Shown: piece after piece, positions 63,912-64,000 of the stretch | Layout of the letters: every line of letters starts with the position of its first letter | How positions within the stretch are numbered: position 1 is the stretch's first letter | Source of the DNA: Pseudomonas sp. CFBP 13711 | GTDB taxonomy: Bacteria > Pseudomonadota > Gammaproteobacteria > Pseudomonadales > Pseudomonadaceae | DNA: 64,000 nt | Assembly (NCBI RefSeq): GCF_014842265.1 | Contig: NZ_JACYVI010000001.1 | Coordinates: 186,001-250,000 of the forward strand | Direction: 5' to 3' | Notes under the pieces: generated by a model | Seen by the model: only the letters and a program-made list of their open reading frames with translations | What the model was told of the DNA's origin: nothing | Database searches by the model: none | Program-made: the position numbers and the translations under genes

Positions 63912-64000
63912 GCGCCTGCTCCCGGCGCGAACAATTTCCGCCAGCCTGAACACAGCGTGTGTCGCGCCTGATCCGGCGGCACTTGGTGACCGTAGGCGAG
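63908..64000 (-). CDS. C-terminal end of an upstream operon gene (probably DUF4129)
   Basis: On the minus strand a frame of 30 codons (ending KLFAPGAGA, stop at 63910–63908) is open to the window edge and overlaps the DUF4350 start by 4 bp (ATGA). In Pseudomonas the gene before DUF4350 in MoxR operons usually encodes a DUF4129 protein; this is from synteny, not visible motifs. Confidence 0.6.
   Translation of the reverse strand, partial: LAYGHQVPPDQARHTLCSGWRKLFAPGAGA

Overview
The window is a 64 kb chromosomal stretch of a Pseudomonas, most like the P. fluorescens / P. syringae lineages. The evidence is gene content and order (lpxC–secA–argJ; panE–yajQ–mscS–ampG; fxsA–groESL; colRS with its LPS operon; icmP locus–bifA–sodB; arsR–MFS–xenB; olsBA; fumarase–diguanylate cyclase–ferredoxin reductase–pykA), which largely follows the P. 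aeruginosa PA44xx–PA43xx block as I recall it, together with Pseudomonas-type REP repeats. I found no rRNA, tRNA, CRISPR array, prophage or insertion sequence. The window is nearly all core genome with a few accessory islets.

Layout. 1–13.4 kb: end of lpxC, dciA, secA, argJ, a GST, a Nudix–ThiE-like fusion, a cobalamin adenosyltransferase, an orphan sensor kinase, panE, yajQ and a small MscS channel. 13.6–20.5 kb: ampG, an alkyltransferase-like DNA repair protein, a DUF481 protein, a hugZ-type heme gene behind a Fur-like palindrome, fxsA and groESL. 21–26 kb: a ColR/ColS island, namely colRS, a divergent PAP2 gene and a downstream methyltransferase–kinase–small protein operon, with ColR-box-like sites in front of both targets. 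26–30 kb: a MexVW-type RND pump without an outer-membrane channel gene. 30–36 kb: the imelysin/IcmP, di-heme, imelysin, DUF1513 locus, interrupted by a gene encoding two tandem AP2-like domains. 36–47 kb: bifA, sodB, argO/ACT/argP, an epimerase, a coiled-coil membrane protein, and the xenB–MFS–arsR operon with a palindromic operator array. 47–58 kb: acpH, olsBA, a serine hydrolase pair, clsB, class I fumarase, a GGDEF protein, a ferredoxin reductase, pykA and a lipoprotein. 58–64 kb: a PilZ protein and a MoxR/DUF58/DUF4350 operon interrupted by an oppositely oriented zeta-type toxin–antitoxin pair.

Themes. The envelope is the main one: lpxC, secA, ampG, colRS and its LPS genes, olsBA, clsB, acpH, PAP2 and mexVW. 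Cyclic di-GMP is a second: a GGDEF synthase, the BifA phosphodiesterase, YajQ and a PilZ protein. Iron and heme is a third: hugZ, the icmP locus and FeSOD. A composite repeat occurs three times (about 0.94, 20.6 and 43.8 kb), and a REP pair once more at 8.0 kb, each time between convergent genes. The most unusual items are the AP2-domain gene, the toxin–antitoxin insertion, and the paired ColR-type sites that turn the colRS region into a local regulon.
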